DNA of 43,920 bases from Acaryochloris sp. IP29b_bin.148 (lineage in GTDB: Bacteria; Cyanobacteriota; Cyanobacteriia; Thermosynechococcales; Thermosynechococcaceae): NCBI RefSeq assembly GCF_028285565.1, contig NZ_JANQOY010000212.1, positions 1 to 43,920 of the forward strand, in the 5' to 3' direction. Under the pieces are notes generated by a model. That model did no database searches. It had not been told where the DNA came from and saw nothing but the letters and a program-made list of their open reading frames with translations. Of this stretch, positions 43,539-43,920 are shown one piece after another. Each line of letters starts with the position of its first letter. Position 1 is the stretch's first letter. A program made the translations under genes and the position numbers.

Positions 43539-43582
43539 GCCAGCATCGGCAGGTGGCAAAGCCCACAATATCTCCTGCTGGC
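43539..43582. repeat. Hairpin after second antenna gene
   Basis: GCCAGCA (43539-43545) pairs with TGCTGGC (43576-43582), and CAGG inside the loop can alternatively pair with the adjoining CCTG. It starts 8 nt after the stop codon and is followed by a T-rich stretch some 15 nt on. Possible partial terminator that sets the ratio of antenna transcripts. Confidence 0.4.
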
Positions 43583-43728
43583 CTTGTCGTGAATTATTTT
43601 TCTCAATCCGTGCACATATAAGCTGCGCGAACAACAAATTCTCAAGGTTTTGTAGTCAGAACTGCTGCCCATCAAACTTTTCTGACTGCAAAGCCCAACC
43701 AATATTAATCATTTTTTTGAATAGAACA

Positions 43729-43920
43729 ATGCAACTCAATATCAATAAATCTGAGTTTCCTTGGTATCAAGGCAATAGCCGACTGATTGATCCCTCTGTA
43801 CAGGGCAAATGGCTGGCTGCCCATATTTTGCAGATGGCCATCATCATGTTTTGGGTCGGCATCAATACCTTGTCTGAGAATCAAGTGTTTGATCCAGGCT
43901 TGCCCATGTATGACCAAGGC
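43729..43920 (+). CDS. pcb: Pcb/IsiA-family antenna protein (third copy), cut by window end
   Basis: ATG 43729 opens a frame that runs off the right edge (64 codons). It begins 'MQLNINKSEFPWYQGNSRL', then 'GKWLAAHILQMAIIMFWVGI', 'NTLSEN' and 'DPGLPMYDQG', which is the family N-terminus and first membrane helix, including the conserved His of 'AAHILQ'. The acidic-aromatic 'ISRYDPDLP' motif of other copies is here 'NQVFDPGLP', so this copy is distinct. The ribosome site is weak. Confidence 0.88.
   Translation, partial: MQLNINKSEFPWYQGNSRLIDPSVQGKWLAAHILQMAIIMFWVGINTLSENQVFDPGLPMYDQG

Noticed and set aside
1-43920. tRNA, rRNA or CRISPR arrays
   Set aside because: I looked for T-loop/acceptor patterns and regularly spaced short repeats and found none; a covariance-model search would be needed to exclude small RNAs.

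Overview
The window looks like a chromosomal segment of an oxygenic cyanobacterium, most likely an Acaryochloris-type organism. Visible support: HIP1 octamers (GCGATCGC) are scattered throughout; ndhC and ndhJ of the photosynthetic NDH-1 complex are present; several families are typical of cyanobacteria (DUF3370, WD40 STAND proteins, KaiC-like ATPases); and at the right edge there are three tandem genes for Pcb/IsiA-type six-helix chlorophyll-binding antenna proteins. The genus is an inference from this combination, because no rRNA or other phylogenetic marker is in the window.

Layout. 1-0.65 kb: mobile-element debris (3' end of an IS605-type tnpB abutting a truncated IS630-type transposase). 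0.65-2.1 kb: a double-glycine-leader peptide precursor preceded by a textbook CRP-type palindrome, then a small secreted protein. 2.2-5.8 kb: a large HTH/NB-ARC/14xWD40 STAND protein. 6.1-10.6 kb: a small membrane peptide, a lipoprotein, a DUF3370 protein and a CPA2 cation/proton antiporter. 10.7-16.3 kb: surE, a metallo-beta-lactamase-fold hydrolase, ribF and a MoxR ATPase run in one direction, followed by an exported GHL10-type protein.

17.0-25.4 kb is the most unusual block: an unrecognised 141-residue protein is translationally coupled (ATGA) to a two-domain KaiC-like ATPase, which is followed 4 nt later by a second KaiC-like protein with three P-loop domains. No kaiA or kaiB is present. 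Next come two sensor histidine kinases of similar architecture, arranged tail to tail with overlapping 3' ends, without a response regulator. I infer an ATPase/kinase signalling module unrelated to the canonical clock operon.

25.7-36.1 kb is mostly housekeeping: trmFO, a HigBA toxin-antitoxin pair, a flavin disulfide reductase, glucokinase, a small basic protein, scpB, inositol-phosphate synthase, ndhC-ndhJ (with ndhK missing from its usual place between them) and two YbjQ-family genes. 36.4-40.0 kb carries a ClC transporter, a small membrane protein, and a thioredoxin-reductase-like flavoprotein with a divergent pyridine-nucleotide motif, in an operon with an alpha/beta hydrolase whose canonical nucleophile position is Gly.

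40.0-43.9 kb: a 1.1 kb AT-rich gap with Fur-box-like palindromes, one 35 nt upstream of the first antenna gene, then three tandem pcb/isiA-like genes, the last cut by the window end. Iron-responsive antenna expression is the natural hypothesis. No tRNA, rRNA or CRISPR array was seen.
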